The notes: generated by a model not told the origin, from the sequence alone. Positions 26,299-36,589 are shown, counted from the stretch's first letter. The stretch is DNA of 64,000 nucleotides from Clostridium magnum DSM 2767 (GCF_001623875.1 NZ_LWAE01000002.1:558001-622000), one strand, 5' to 3'. Numbers and translations: made by a program.

Positions 26299-28219
26299 TG
26301 CTATTAAACCTAGAGTGATACATGGGCCAGGTGGACGCAGAGGTGGTCGTGGAAAAATGACAAAAGATTCTTTAAAGACCTTAAAAAGATTACTATCTTA
26401 TGTGTTTAAGGAATACAAATTATTGTTTTTTATTGTATTAGTAACTATTATTATAAGTTCCCTTGCTAATGTTGTTGGTACATTATTTATAAGGAATTTA
26501 ATTGATGATTATATTACACCGCTTTTAAATAAATCAGCAGCTGATTTTGGACCATTACTTAAAATGATAATTACTATGGCAGTTATCTACTATATTGGAG
26601 TTTTAGCAACATACGTATATAGTCGTGTTATGATTGTAATTTCTCAAGGATCCCTAAAAAAAATAAGAGATGATATGTTTTCACATATGCAAACTTTGCC
26701 TATTAAGTTCTTTGACACACATTCTCATGGAGATTTGATGAGTTTATACACAAATGATACAGATGCATTGAGACAAATGATTAGCCAAGGGATACCTCAA
26801 CTATTATCAGCCATTATAACTGTTGTTAGTATATTTATCTCTATGATTTATCTAAGTTTACCATTAGCAGCAGTTGAAGTTTTGATTGTAATTTTGATGT
26901 TTTATGTTACCAAATCTATTGGTGCAAAAAGTGGAAAATATTTTGGTTTACAGCAAAAAGATCTAGGTGCATTAAATGGTTACATAGAAGAAATGATGGA
27001 AGGTCAAAAAGTTGTAAAAGTCTTTTGTCATGAAGAAGAGGCTAAGCTGGATTTTGATAAATTAAACAATATGCTTTGTGACAGTGTAAACAATGCAAAC
27101 AAGTATGCTAATGTTTTAATGCCTATCATGGGTAATATTGGCTATATAAATTATGTATGTGTTGCTATTTTAGGTTCAATTCTTGCTATTGGAGGGTTTG
27201 GTGGTTTTACTCTTGGAGGAATTGCAGCATTTCTACAGTTAACAAGAACCTTTAGCCAGACAATAAATCAAATGGCTCAACAATTTAATTTTGTTATTAT
27301 GGCTTTAGCAGGGGCAGAGCGTATCTTTAAGCTTCTTGATGAAAAGAAAGAATTAGATGAAGGATATGTAACTTTAGTTAATGCAAAGGAAAGTGAAAGT
27401 GGAGAATTGGTAGAGGTTAAGGAGTATACTGGAATATGGGCATGGAAACATCCTCATGAGGATGGCACAATTACCTATACAAAACTTTGTGGTGATGTAG
27501 TATTTGATGATGTGGATTTTGGTTATAATGACGACAAAATTATACTTCATAATATAAAGCTTTATGCAAAACCAGGACAAAAAGTAGCTTTTGTAGGTGC
27601 TACTGGTGCAGGAAAAACTACTATTACTAATTTAATTAATCGTTTTTATCAAATCCAGGATGGTAAAATAAGATACGATGGTATTAATATTAATAAGATT
27701 AAAATGGATGATTTAAGAAGGTCCCTTGGAATAGTACTTCAAGATACACACTTGTTTACTGGTACTGTAGCAGATAACATAAGGTATGGAAAATTGGATG
27801 CCAGTGATGAAGAAGTGGTTGCAGCAGCTAAGCTTGCAAATGCAGATGGATTTATAAGACATTTACCAGAGGGATATAAAACAATAATATCTGGTGATGG
27901 AGGTAGCCTATCACAGGGGCAAAGGCAATTATTGGCTATTGCCAGAGCGGCCATTGCTGATCCGCCAGTTTTAATATTGGATGAAGCGACCTCTAGTATA
28001 GATACAAGAACAGAAGCTATTGTTCAAGACGGAATGGATAAACTTATGAAAGGAAGAACAGTATTTGTAATTGCTCATAGACTTTCTACAGTTAAGAATT
28101 CTGATGTTATTATGGTGCTGGAACAAGGAAGTATTATTGAACGCGGAAATCATGATGAATTAATAAATCAGAAGGGCAAATATTATCAGCTTTATACTGG
28201 AGCTTTTGAATTATCATAG
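26285..28219 (+). CDS. ABC exporter half-transporter with active ATP site (BmrD/YheH-like)
   Basis: Partner of the preceding protein. A glycine/arginine-rich start (GPGGRRGGRGK) is followed by six membrane helices (about 35-330). A linker insert of about 50 residues between membrane and ATPase domains (near 360-405) is characteristic of the YheH/BmrD side. Walker A GATGAGKTT is at about 437-445, the signature is LSQGQRQLL and Walker B is LILDEATSS with catalytic Glu567. The two proteins together have one competent ATP site. Confidence 0.91.
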   Translation: MSQNNAIKPRVIHGPGGRRGGRGKMTKDSLKTLKRLLSYVFKEYKLLFFIVLVTIIISSLANVVGTLFIRNLIDDYITPLLNKSAADFGPLLKMIITMAVIYYIGVLATYVYSRVMIVISQGSLKKIRDDMFSHMQTLPIKFFDTHSHGDLMSLYTNDTDALRQMISQGIPQLLSAIITVVSIFISMIYLSLPLAAVEVLIVILMFYVTKSIGAKSGKYFGLQQKDLGALNGYIEEMMEGQKVVKVFCHEEEAKLDFDKLNNMLCDSVNNANKYANVLMPIMGNIGYINYVCVAILGSILAIGGFGGFTLGGIAAFLQLTRTFSQTINQMAQQFNFVIMALAGAERIFKLLDEKKELDEGYVTLVNAKESESGELVEVKEYTGIWAWKHPHEDGTITYTKLCGDVVFDDVDFGYNDDKIILHNIKLYAKPGQKVAFVGATGAGKTTITNLINRFYQIQDGKIRYDGININKIKMDDLRRSLGIVLQDTHLFTGTVADNIRYGKLDASDEEVVAAAKLANADGFIRHLPEGYKTIISGDGGSLSQGQRQLLAIARAAIADPPVLILDEATSSIDTRTEAIVQDGMDKLMKGRTVFVIAHRLSTVKNSDVIMVLEQGSIIERGNHDELINQKGKYYQLYTGAFELS

Positions 28220-28302
28220 TAACCTCACATAATTTAAGTTTTTACTTTATATGAATAAATTATCAGAATATAATTCTTATAAAAAGGTTAATGTAATAAC
28301 GT

Positions 28303-28399
28303 AGGGTATGTAACAGTTGAACTTAGATTATTGCATACTCTATTATAGAAGAACTGTAAGCAAATCTTCAATCACTTAGTTTGCTTACAGTTCTTTTTA
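28303..28399 (+). repeat. Dispersed intergenic repeat with terminator hairpin, copy 2
   Basis: Shares GAACTTAGATTATT and CTATTATAGAAG with the copy at 23887. It ends in the hairpin AGAACTGTAAGCAAA/TTTGCTTACAGTTCT with a T-run. Compensatory changes in both arms keep the stem, which argues that RNA folding is conserved. It terminates the exporter operon. The rest of the interval to 28500 shows nothing further. Confidence 0.65.
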
Positions 28400-28502
28400 T
28401 TTGAGAATTTTATATTGCTAAGCAGTTAATTGTATTGGTATTACTAGATATTTATACAGTATTATCATTTATAGTAAATGTTTTAACGTTATTGTTTATT
28501 TA

Positions 28503-28554
28503 TTGACAAAAGTATACAATTTTTTTATAATTAAATAAAGCGAGTGGTTACTCG
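28503..28554 (+). promoter_or_regulatory. Promoter and operator of the TetR gene / first che cluster
   Basis: TTGACA (28503-28508) and TATAAT (28526-28531) are exactly 17 bp apart, a near-consensus sigma-A promoter. Ten bases downstream, CGAGT-GGTT-ACTCG (28541-28554) is an inverted repeat over the start site, the expected place for autorepression by the TetR protein at 28578. Confidence 0.72.
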
Positions 28555-28577
28555 AAAAAAGGTTAGGAGGAATTAAA

Positions 28578-29156
28578 GTGAACTCTTATATGAAAAGAAA
28601 AGAGAGGGTAATTCTTACAGCCATTGATATTATTAGCGATTTAGGATTTCAAGGACTAACAACTAAAGAAATATGTAGAAGGCAGGAAATCTCTGATGGG
28701 ACTTTATACAAGCATTTTAGAAGTAAGGATGAGATTATTTTAGGTGTTTTAGATTATTATTCTAAGTTTGACAAAAGTATTAAAGATACAACCGAATTAA
28801 ATAAGTTTTCTGCAAAAGAAAGTATTATCTTCTTTTTTAAGATGATATCAGAATACTATGAAAACTACCCATCTATATCTGCAATATCAAATAACTATGA
28901 GACACTACAGCATGAAGCTAATATATCTGAAAAAGCTAAAGAAATATTTCAATCACGGTCAAGACTTATAATCAGATACATAGAAAAAGCCAAAGAAAAT
29001 GGGGAATTAAGAAGCGATATAGATAGTGAAGGATTTGCTGATATAATCCTAGGCGGAGTTAGAGAGACAATATTAAAATGGAGAATGTATAATTTTAATT
29101 TTTCTCTAAAAGAAAAAGTTATATCAAATATAGATATGCTCTTAAAAATGTGCTAA
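28578..29156 (+). CDS. TetR/AcrR family transcriptional regulator
   Basis: The N-terminal DNA-binding domain has the usual TetR pattern: ILTAIDIISDLGFQGLTTKE, then ISDGTLYKHFRSKDEII. The C-terminal ligand domain (about 60-192) is all-helical and not informative. GTG start after AGGAGG. The next gene, cheY, begins 40 bp downstream with no terminator between, so this regulator probably leads the chemosensory operon and may control it through the repeat at 28541. The inducer is unknown. Confidence 0.9.
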   Translation: MNSYMKRKERVILTAIDIISDLGFQGLTTKEICRRQEISDGTLYKHFRSKDEIILGVLDYYSKFDKSIKDTTELNKFSAKESIIFFFKMISEYYENYPSISAISNNYETLQHEANISEKAKEIFQSRSRLIIRYIEKAKENGELRSDIDSEGFADIILGGVRETILKWRMYNFNFSLKEKVISNIDMLLKMC

Positions 29157-29196
29157 GAACTTAAAAAAAATTATATTTAACTTGGAGGGGGAAATT

Positions 29197-29550
29197 ATGA
29201 AAAGGATTCTTGTAGTAGATGATGCTGCATTTATGAGGCTTTCTCTTAAAACAATATTACAGAGAAATGGATTTGAAGTGGTTGGAGAAGCATCAAATGG
29301 ACTAGAGGCTATCAGTATGTATTCCGTTCTAAAACCAGATATTGTAACAATGGATATTACAATGCCGGAAATGGATGGAGTGGAGGCATTGACTGAGATT
29401 AAGAAGCAGGATCCGTCCGCAAAAGTTGTAATGATTTCTGCTTTAGGGCAGGAATCTTGGGTAAGAAGGGCTATAATGCTTGGAGCAAAAGGCTTTGTTG
29501 TAAAACCATATAAGGAAGAGTACGTAATTCAAACACTAAGTAAATTATAA
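29197..29550 (+). CDS. cheY: CheY-type response regulator, first che cluster
   Basis: Single receiver domain of 117 residues. Acidic pocket DD at residues 8-9, phospho-acceptor Asp53 in TMDITMPEMDG, the conserved Ser in MISALGQ and Lys in VVKPYKEE. ATG at 29197 stands 8 bases after GGAGGGGG. First chemotaxis gene of the cluster, directly before cheW and cheA, so it should be phosphorylated by the CheA at 30017. Whether it acts on a motor or another target is not shown; no flagellar gene is in the window. Confidence 0.9.
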   Translation: MKRILVVDDAAFMRLSLKTILQRNGFEVVGEASNGLEAISMYSVLKPDIVTMDITMPEMDGVEALTEIKKQDPSAKVVMISALGQESWVRRAIMLGAKGFVVKPYKEEYVIQTLSKL

Positions 29551-29579
29551 TTTTATATATGGGTTTGGAGGAAGAATCG

Positions 29580-30005
29580 ATGAACGATTTGTTAGATATT
29601 CAATTTGTCGCCTATGAATTATCAAAGGAAAAGTATGCTTTAAAAGTTAGCGACGTTCATGAAATTATAAGAATGCAGCAAATTACACCAGTACATAATA
29701 GTAAGCAGTTTCTAGAAGGGGTTATTAACTTGAGAGGAAAAATTATTCCAGTGGTAAACCTTCATAAGAGATTTGATCTAGGAAATTATAAAGTTACTAA
29801 GTCTACAAGAATAATAGTAGTTGAAAGTAAAGGTGAAATGGTTGGAATAATTGTGGACAAAGTTAATCATGTTATAAAGTTTTCAGATACTCAGCCTCCT
29901 CCAGATATGGTTGCGGGAATTGATGGAGAGTATTTTGAAGGACTAGGCATCACTTCAGAAGGAGTTGTAAGTCTTTTAAAGATAGATGTGGTGCTTTATG
30001 AATAA
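29580..30005 (+). CDS. cheW: CheW scaffold protein, first che cluster
   Basis: Single CheW domain of 141 residues coupling the receptor to CheA. Typical segments are VHEIIRMQQITPVHNS, GVINLRGKIIPVVNL and GIIVDKVNHVI. ATG at 29580 has GGAGG eight bases upstream. Lies between cheY and cheA with short spacers, so it is in the same operon. Confidence 0.93.
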   Translation: MNDLLDIQFVAYELSKEKYALKVSDVHEIIRMQQITPVHNSKQFLEGVINLRGKIIPVVNLHKRFDLGNYKVTKSTRIIVVESKGEMVGIIVDKVNHVIKFSDTQPPPDMVAGIDGEYFEGLGITSEGVVSLLKIDVVLYE

Positions 30006-30016
30006 GGAGGTGCAGT

Positions 30017-32143
30017 ATGCCTGGAATGTACGAAGATTCTGAAATGATTGGAGCATTCTTAGATGAAGTGGAAGAACAACTCCAATTACTTGAACAAGGT
30101 ATTTTGGATTTAGAGCAGAATGGTGAAACACCTAGCGTTATTCAAAAAATATTTCGAGCAGCGCATACACTTAAAGGTTCCTCAGCGGCAATTGGATATG
30201 ACAAGATGACAAGTCTAACTCATGAGATGGAAAATGTGCTGGATAAAATCAGAAATAACTCTTTAAGTATAAATATAGCCATTATAAATATTCTTTTTAA
30301 GTGTTTAGACTGTTTAAGACTTTTAAAAGAAGGCTTTGGTGAAAATAAAAATGATACAAATATTGAAAACTCTGAATTAGTAGGAGAGCTTAAATTAATA
30401 CTTACAAATCAGTTTGAGGACCAAACTCTTAAGTTACCTAAAGGTGACTCTAGTGAAAAAGATAATGAAGAATTAGCATTTATATTAAATGATGATGGTA
30501 AAAGTATTATGGAAAGCGCCCTCAAAGGCGGCCATAACTGCCTTGTATGTAAAGTAAAGCTGTCCGAAGACAGCTTTATGAAAGCAACAAGAGCTTGTCT
30601 TATACTAAGCGATTTGAATGAATTAGGAGATGTAATTACATCAGAACCTAATGTATTTCTTTTGCCAGATGATTCAAATGTGACTAAAATTAATTATTTG
30701 CTTATAACTAAAATGAATCCAGAGGCTTTAGAGTCAAAGGCTAGGGAGAGTTTTATGGATGTGGAAGAGGTTAAAGTAGCATCTTATAAGATTAAAGAGG
30801 TAGACAAAAAAGTAAACAAGGCTACAGAAACTTCTATAGAAATTAGTAGTAGTGACAAAAATAAAAAAGCCTCTCGAACAGTGAGGGTTGATATAGAACG
30901 ACTAGAGGAAATGATGAATTTAGTAGGAGAAATGGTAATAGAGCAAACTAGAATTGCCCAGGTGGGAAACGTTCTCCATAGTAGGTATAGTAGTGATTCC
31001 ACTATAGATGACCTGCTTGGGATATCCAATCACGTATCAAGAGTTGTCAGTGAACTTCAGGAAACTGTCATGAAAGCTCGTATGTTGCCAGTGCAGCAGT
31101 TATTCAATCGTTTTCCTAGGATGATACGAGATTTAAGTCAATCTTTAAATAAACAGATTGATTTAAATCTCGAAGGTGGAGACACAGAAATGGACAGAAC
31201 CATAATTGAGGAGATAACAGACCCACTAATTCATATTATCAGAAATTCGGTGGATCATGGGATTGAGGAACCAGAGCTGCGAGAAAAAAGAGGTAAAGCC
31301 TTAAAAGGAACCCTTAAAATAAGAGCTTTTCATCAAGAAAACCATGTAATAATATCTATAGCAGATGATGGTTCAGGTTTGAATTTAGAAAAAATAAAGG
31401 ATTCAGCTATAAGAAAAAAAGTGATAACACCTGAAAAAGCAGCTGCTTTGTCCCGCAGTGAAAATATTAATTTAATATTTGAAACTGGGCTGTCCACAAC
31501 AGAAAATATTAGCGATGTCTCAGGAAGAGGCGTTGGAATGGACATTGTAAGAAGTCATATTGACAAATTAAATGGAATAATTGATGTGGAAACCGAAGAA
31601 GGTAAGGGAACTGCATTTACAATAAAATTGCCGTTAACTCTTGCAATTTTAACAGGCTTGTTAGTTAAGATTCACCAAGAGATTTACGCACTGCCAATGA
31701 GCAATATTGTGGAAATAGTTAGAATACCTGCAAGTGAAATATCATCTGTAAAAAAACAATCTGTTGTGGTTATAAGAGATAGAATACATCCTTTAATTTG
31801 GCTTCATGATTATTTTAAGCTTCCTAGGAAAAAAAGTACTAAGAATATATTTATTGTGGTCATTGGAGTTGCAGAAAAAAGATTTGGTATTGTTGTAGAT
31901 AAGCTTATTGGAAACCAAGAAATAGTTGTTAAGCCTTTAGGTTCATATATTGGCAAGGTTGAAGGGGTATCGGGGGCCACAATACTAGGAGATGGAAGCG
32001 TAGCCTGTATTTTAGACGTAGTGGGGTTATCAAGAATGATCAGCAGTAAAATTGTAGAAGAAAATATCATTTTAAATATTGCAGAACATAACAATTTGGA
32101 TGTGGAAAAAATCAAAAATAGCAAAACCTTTGGAGGGAATTAA
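30017..32143 (+). CDS. cheA: Chemotaxis histidine kinase CheA, first che cluster
   Basis: Autophosphorylating kinase controlled by the receptor. Hpt domain (P1) at about 1-110 with phospho-His50 in RAAHTLKGSSAAIG. A P2-like regulator-binding domain lies near 165-255. P3 dimerisation starts at about 295 (VRVDIERLEEMMNLVGEMVI). The ATPase domain has NSVDHGIE (N box), DDGSGL (G1) and SGRGVGMDIV (G2). The C-terminal CheW-like domain begins near 540. All catalytic motifs are intact. AAGGAGGTG precedes the ATG, and the stop codon directly abuts the ATG of the giant receptor, so the two are translationally linked. Confidence 0.95.
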   Translation: MPGMYEDSEMIGAFLDEVEEQLQLLEQGILDLEQNGETPSVIQKIFRAAHTLKGSSAAIGYDKMTSLTHEMENVLDKIRNNSLSINIAIINILFKCLDCLRLLKEGFGENKNDTNIENSELVGELKLILTNQFEDQTLKLPKGDSSEKDNEELAFILNDDGKSIMESALKGGHNCLVCKVKLSEDSFMKATRACLILSDLNELGDVITSEPNVFLLPDDSNVTKINYLLITKMNPEALESKARESFMDVEEVKVASYKIKEVDKKVNKATETSIEISSSDKNKKASRTVRVDIERLEEMMNLVGEMVIEQTRIAQVGNVLHSRYSSDSTIDDLLGISNHVSRVVSELQETVMKARMLPVQQLFNRFPRMIRDLSQSLNKQIDLNLEGGDTEMDRTIIEEITDPLIHIIRNSVDHGIEEPELREKRGKALKGTLKIRAFHQENHVIISIADDGSGLNLEKIKDSAIRKKVITPEKAAALSRSENINLIFETGLSTTENISDVSGRGVGMDIVRSHIDKLNGIIDVETEEGKGTAFTIKLPLTLAILTGLLVKIHQEIYALPMSNIVEIVRIPASEISSVKKQSVVVIRDRIHPLIWLHDYFKLPRKKSTKNIFIVVIGVAEKRFGIVVDKLIGNQEIVVKPLGSYIGKVEGVSGATILGDGSVACILDVVGLSRMISSKIVEENIILNIAEHNNLDVEKIKNSKTFGGN

Positions 32144-35100
32144 ATGGGAAACTTTAATAAAAATATGGCGTTAAAATTTATGAAAAGTTCAGGCTTATCT
32201 AATAAAATATATAGTGCATTCTCAACATCTAAAAAACTAAATGACAAACTAAAGGATTTATCCATCATAACTGAACAAGTTACAAAGGGCACTAGCGAGC
32301 AAGCAATAGCAGTGGAATCTACAAATTCAATGACAGGAGAGATTTCTAAATCCATAACTGGGGTAGTGAGAAATGCTGAGCAGTTAACAAACCTTGCTAA
32401 GGAATCCCAAAGCTCCTTGGAAGATATTGCAGCTTCAATTAAAGAAGTTGCAGGCAATAGTGAAAGTGTGGCAGGTTCTGTTGAAGAAATATCAGCATCA
32501 ATTGAACAAATGGGTAAGTCTATCAAAGGTGTTGCAGGTAATAGTGAAAGTATGACTGGGTCTGCAGAAGAAGTTACAGCAGCAGTGCAGGAAATAGTAG
32601 CTTCAATACAACAGGTAGCAGGAAATAGTGATAGTGCTTCTAAATCAGTAGAAGAAATATCAGTAGCAATTGAAGAAATGGGTAAGTCAATAAAGGGGAT
32701 AGCAGGCAATGCAGAAAGCTTAACAGCTTCAGCTAAAGAATCTACAGATGCAGTGCAGGAAATAGTGGCGTCCATTCAGCAGGTAGCAGGAAACAGTGAA
32801 AGTACTGCAAGTTCAGTAGAGCAGATATCAGCATCTATTGAAGAAATGGGGAAATCAATAAAGGATGTAGCAGGTAATGCGGAAGGTTTAAAAAATTCAA
32901 CTGAAAATATGGCAAATACTATCCAATCAATGGTTGTTTCCATAGAACAAGTGGCAGGAAATAGCGAAAGTACTGCAAGCTCTGTAGAACAGATATCCGT
33001 TTCTATAGAACAAATGAGCAAATCTGTTAAAGGTGTAGCCGGAAATGCTGAAAGCTTAAAAGGCTCAGTAGAGGAAACCTCTTCAGCAGTACAAGAAGTA
33101 GTAGCGTCTATTCACCAAGTAACAGGTAATAGTGAAAGTACTGCAGGATCAGTAGAAGAAATATCAGTGGCTATAGATCAAATGGGAAAATCCATAAAGG
33201 GAGTAGCAGGCAATGCAGAAAGCTTAAAGGGTTCAGCAGAAGAAACTAGTGCAGCAGTACAAGAAATAGTAGCTTCTATAGAACAAGTGGCAGGAAACAG
33301 TGAAAGTACTGCAAGTTCCGTTGAACAAATATCTGCGGCAATAGAGCAGATGGGAAAGACTATTCAAGGAGTAGCCGGAAATGCAGAAAGTCTAAAAGGT
33401 TCAGCAGATGAATCAGCAGCAGCAGTACAGGAGATGGTAGCTTCTGTGCAGCAGGTAGCAGGAAACAGTGAAAGTACTGCAAGTTCAGTAGAGCAAATAT
33501 CTTCTTCAATAGAACAAATGGGCAAATCCGTTAAAGGAGTAGCCGGAAATGCAGAAAGTCTAAAGGGTTCAGCAGATGAATCAGCAGCGGCTGTCCAGGA
33601 GATGGTAGCTTCTATTCAGCAGGTAGCAGGAAATAGTGAAAGTACTGCAAGTTCCGTAGAACAGATATCTTCCTCAATAGAGCAGATGGGAAAATCTATA
33701 AAGGGTGTAGCTGGAAATGCAGAAAGTCTAAAGGCTTCAGCAGATGAATCAGCAGCAGCAGTACAGGAGATGGTAGCTTCTGTGCAGCAGGTAGCAGGAA
33801 ACAGTGAAAGTACTGCAAGTTCAGTAGAGCAGATATCTTCCTCAATAGAGCAGATGGGAAAATCCATAAGAGGAGTTGCAGGGAATGCAGAAAGTTTAAA
33901 AAGTTCAGCAGATGAATCAGCAGCGGCAGTGCAGGAGATAGTAGCTTCCATACAGCAGGTTGCGGGGAATAGTGAAAGCACTGCTAAATCTGTAGAAGAA
34001 ATATCAGCTTCTATAGAAGAAATGGGTAAGTCTATTCAAGGAGTATCTAGTAATGCAGAGGAGTTACAGAAATCTTCCTCAGAAACTTTTAAAACTGTAG
34101 AAGATATGGCAGCTTCCATAAGTCAAGTTGCACAAAATGCCCAGAATGTAAATAAATTAAGTGAATTAGTACAGCAAGATGCGAAAAATGGACAAACGGC
34201 AGTATCTAATACTTTAGTTGCTATAAAAGAAATATCTGAAGTTATTCATAAGGCTGAAAATGTAATCACAAATCTAGGAAAGAGTTCGGATAAGATAGGA
34301 AGTATTATTGACGTTATAGATGATATCGCAGATCAGACAAATTTACTTGCATTAAATGCAGCTATTGAGGCAGCAAGGGCAGGAGAACATGGCAAAGGCT
34401 TTGCAGTGGTTGCAGATGAAGTTAGAAAACTGGCAGAGAGAAGTGCTACTGCAACAAAGGAAATATCTGAACTTATAAAAGGAATTCAGGTGGAAACAAT
34501 CAACGCTATACAAGCTATTGCAGTTGGAACAGATAAGGTTGAGTATGGAACAAAGTTAAGTGATGAAGTTGGTAGAGTAATAAATAAAATAGTTGGAGGC
34601 ATAGAGAGTGTAACAACTGAAATTAAAGAGATAACTACCGCTACGGAAAGTCAAAACAGAGGCAGCGTACAAATATTGGAAGCAATGAAGACAGTAACTA
34701 ATCAGGCATCTATGGTTACTCAGGCTACAAAAGAGCAGGCTGTTGGTGTAGGGAATGTAATTAAAGGGGTAGAGAATGCAAAGGAGCAAGTTAGACAGAT
34801 CAATATAGCAATGAATGAACAGGCAAAGCAAGGACAAAATATAGTTGCCGCGGTAGAGAATGTTACAAAGCAAGCTGCAGAGGTTACTCACGCCGCTAAG
34901 GAACAGGTAGTTGGAGTAGAGGAAGTAATAAAAGGTGTGGAAAATGCTAGACAACAGGTTAGACAAATAACTGTAGCTGTTAATGAACAAGCAAAGCAAG
35001 GGCAGGATATAGTTATGTCTGTAGAAAACGTAACAAAACAGGCAGCAGAAGTGACTCATGCAACTAAAGAGCAGGCTGCAGGAGTAGATGAAGTTATAAA

Positions 35101-36574
35101 AGGTGTAGGAAATTCAAGAGAGCAAGTTAGACAAATAACTGTAGCAGTTAAAGAACAGGCAAAGCAAGGACAGAGTATAGTTACTTCTGTAGAAAATGTA
35201 GTTAAGCAGAGCAATGAAGTTGCTGTTGCAGTAAAAGAACAGGCTGCAGGAATTGATGAAATAATAAAGGGTGTAGGAAATGCAAGGGATCAGGTAAGAC
35301 AAATAACTGCAGCAGTTAAAGAACAAGCAAAACAGGGTCAAGAAATTGTTAAGTCTGTGGAAAATGTGACAAATCAGGCAGCACAGGTTACCTTAGCAAC
35401 TAGGGAACAGGCTGCTGGAGTACAAGAAATAATTAAAGGGGTAGTAAATGCCAAGGAGCAGGTAAGACAAATAACTGTAGCAGTTAAGGAGCAGGCAAAA
35501 CAGGGACAAAATATAGTAGAGGCAGTGGAAAACGTAACAGGTCAAGCAGCGCAGGTTACTAAGGTTACCGCAGAGCAAGTTATTGGAGTAGAAGAAATAA
35601 TTAAAGGTGTAGTAAATGCTAGAGAACAGGTAAGACAGATAACTGTAGCAGTTAAAGAACAAGCAAAACAAGGACAAAACATAGTAGATGCAGTGAAAAA
35701 TGCAACAGAACAGGCAGTACAGGTAACTCAGGCTGCAAAAGAACAGGCATCAGGTGTTGAGGAAGTTGTTAAGGGAGTAGTAAATGCAAGAGAACAGGTT
35801 AAACAAATTACTGAGGCTATGGTTTCTCAAGCAGAACAAGGAAAGTCCATTGTTAAGTTAGTAGGAGATGTAACAAGTCAAAGTGCAGAAGTAGCTGTAG
35901 CGGTGAAAGAACAAGCTAGTGGAGTAGAGGAAGTAATAAAAGGTGTGGAAAACGCAAGAGAACAGGTAAGACAAATTACAGTAGCAGTTAAAGAGCAGGC
36001 AAAACAAGGTAAGGATATTGTAAAATCTGTTGAAAATGTAACAAATCAAGCGGAACAAGTTACAGCAGCGGTAAGAGAACAGGCAAAGGGTATTGAAGAT
36101 GTTATTGAAGGAGTGGGAAACTCTAGAGAACAGGTAAGACAAATTGCTGCAGCGGTAAAAGAGCAGGCAAAACAAGGACAAGATATAGTAACGTCCATTG
36201 AAAATGTAACAAAGCAGTCAGTACAAGTAGCCCAGGCTGCAAAAGAGCAGGCAATAGGTGTAGAAGAAATAGTAAAAGGAGTAGGTAGATCCAGAGAAGA
36301 TATTAAGCAAATAACTTGGGCTATGAAGGAACAAACTAAGAGTACTGATACAATTGTAAAAAATGTAAAAAATGTCACAGAGCAGGCGATCGAGGTTGCA
36401 GCAGCTACTAAGGTTCAGGCAGGGGAAGTAGAGCATTTGGTTAAGTATATTGCAGATATTAATCATGTGGTAAACTTAAACACTAAGGATGTGGAAAGAA
36501 CTGCAACAGTAACAAAAGAAATTTCAGCATACTCTACGGAGATCAAGGAAACTCTAGAAGAGTTATCAGAATAG
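32144..36574 (+). CDS. Giant membrane-free chemoreceptor with 10+10 tandem 56-residue repeats
   Basis: A 1,476-residue protein made almost entirely of receptor coiled coil. It has no membrane helix, HAMP or recognisable sensor domain. The conserved signalling tip ([37 protein letters not shown]) is centred near residue 741, almost the exact middle. N-terminal to it are ten repeats of 56 residues (about 97-656) built on VAGNSES...[15 protein letters not shown]-terminal to it are ten repeats of 56 residues (863-1422) built on [18 protein letters not shown]. Fifty-six is eight heptads, so register is kept, and the two arms can pack antiparallel over their whole length. At 1.5 angstrom per residue each arm is about 100 nm. 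The first 96 residues are short for a sensor. It lies between cheA and cheR and is surely their receptor. Confidence 0.93.
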   Translation: MGNFNKNMALKFMKSSGLSNKIYSAFSTSKKLNDKLKDLSIITEQVTKGTSEQAIAVESTNSMTGEISKSITGVVRNAEQLTNLAKESQSSLEDIAASIKEVAGNSESVAGSVEEISASIEQMGKSIKGVAGNSESMTGSAEEVTAAVQEIVASIQQVAGNSDSASKSVEEISVAIEEMGKSIKGIAGNAESLTASAKESTDAVQEIVASIQQVAGNSESTASSVEQISASIEEMGKSIKDVAGNAEGLKNSTENMANTIQSMVVSIEQVAGNSESTASSVEQISVSIEQMSKSVKGVAGNAESLKGSVEETSSAVQEVVASIHQVTGNSESTAGSVEEISVAIDQMGKSIKGVAGNAESLKGSAEETSAAVQEIVASIEQVAGNSESTASSVEQISAAIEQMGKTIQGVAGNAESLKGSADESAAAVQEMVASVQQVAGNSESTASSVEQISSSIEQMGKSVKGVAGNAESLKGSADESAAAVQEMVASIQQVAGNSESTASSVEQISSSIEQMGKSIKGVAGNAESLKASADESAAAVQEMVASVQQVAGNSESTASSVEQISSSIEQMGKSIRGVAGNAESLKSSADESAAAVQEIVASIQQVAGNSESTAKSVEEISASIEEMGKSIQGVSSNAEELQKSSSETFKTVEDMAASISQVAQNAQNVNKLSELVQQDAKNGQTAVSNTLVAIKEISEVIHKAENVITNLGKSSDKIGSIIDVIDDIADQTNLLALNAAIEAARAGEHGKGFAVVADEVRKLAERSATATKEISELIKGIQVETINAIQAIAVGTDKVEYGTKLSDEVGRVINKIVGGIESVTTEIKEITTATESQNRGSVQILEAMKTVTNQASMVTQATKEQAVGVGNVIKGVENAKEQVRQINIAMNEQAKQGQNIVAAVENVTKQAAEVTHAAKEQVVGVEEVIKGVENARQQVRQITVAVNEQAKQGQDIVMSVENVTKQAAEVTHATKEQAAGVDEVIKGVGNSREQVRQITVAVKEQAKQGQSIVTSVENVVKQSNEVAVAVKEQAAGIDEIIKGVGNARDQVRQITAAVKEQAKQGQEIVKSVENVTNQAAQVTLATREQAAGVQEIIKGVVNAKEQVRQITVAVKEQAKQGQNIVEAVENVTGQAAQVTKVTAEQVIGVEEIIKGVVNAREQVRQITVAVKEQAKQGQNIVDAVKNATEQAVQVTQAAKEQASGVEEVVKGVVNAREQVKQITEAMVSQAEQGKSIVKLVGDVTSQSAEVAVAVKEQASGVEEVIKGVENAREQVRQITVAVKEQAKQGKDIVKSVENVTNQAEQVTAAVREQAKGIEDVIEGVGNSREQVRQIAAAVKEQAKQGQDIVTSIENVTKQSVQVAQAAKEQAIGVEEIVKGVGRSREDIKQITWAMKEQTKSTDTIVKNVKNVTEQAIEVAAATKVQAGEVEHLVKYIADINHVVNLNTKDVERTATVTKEISAYSTEIKETLEELSE
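32432..34111 (+). repeat. Ten tandem 168-bp coding repeats, N-terminal arm of the giant receptor
   Basis: Period 168 bp (56 codons), in frame, no spacers. Units 6 to 9 are almost identical at DNA level (for example GTAGCAGGAAACAGTGAAAG recurs), while units 1-3 and 10 are more diverged, suggesting expansion from the middle. Each unit carries a pattern of small-small-x-x-E-Q/E-x-x-small-small (for example [10 protein letters not shown]) that resembles a receptor methylation site. Confidence 0.92.
34730..36409 (+). repeat. Ten tandem 168-bp coding repeats, C-terminal arm of the giant receptor
   Basis: Same 168-bp period as the N-terminal set but unrelated unit sequence, keyed on [13 protein letters not shown] and VRQITVAV. 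The units are more diverged from each other than units 6-9 of the other arm. A partial eleventh unit (from [12 protein letters not shown]) fades into a different end. Equal copy number in the two arms is what antiparallel pairing requires. Confidence 0.92.
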
Positions 36575-36589
36575 AAACAAATTAGTTGC

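Noticed and set aside
32432..36409. Tandem 168-bp repeats considered as a CRISPR array or satellite
   Set aside because: They are in frame, without spacers, and encode continuous coiled coil of the giant receptor.
34556..36466. Several long minus-strand open frames opposite the giant receptor
   Set aside because: They mirror the coding repeats, are Cys/Ser/Tyr/Leu-rich in the way antisense shadows are, and lack ribosome sites.
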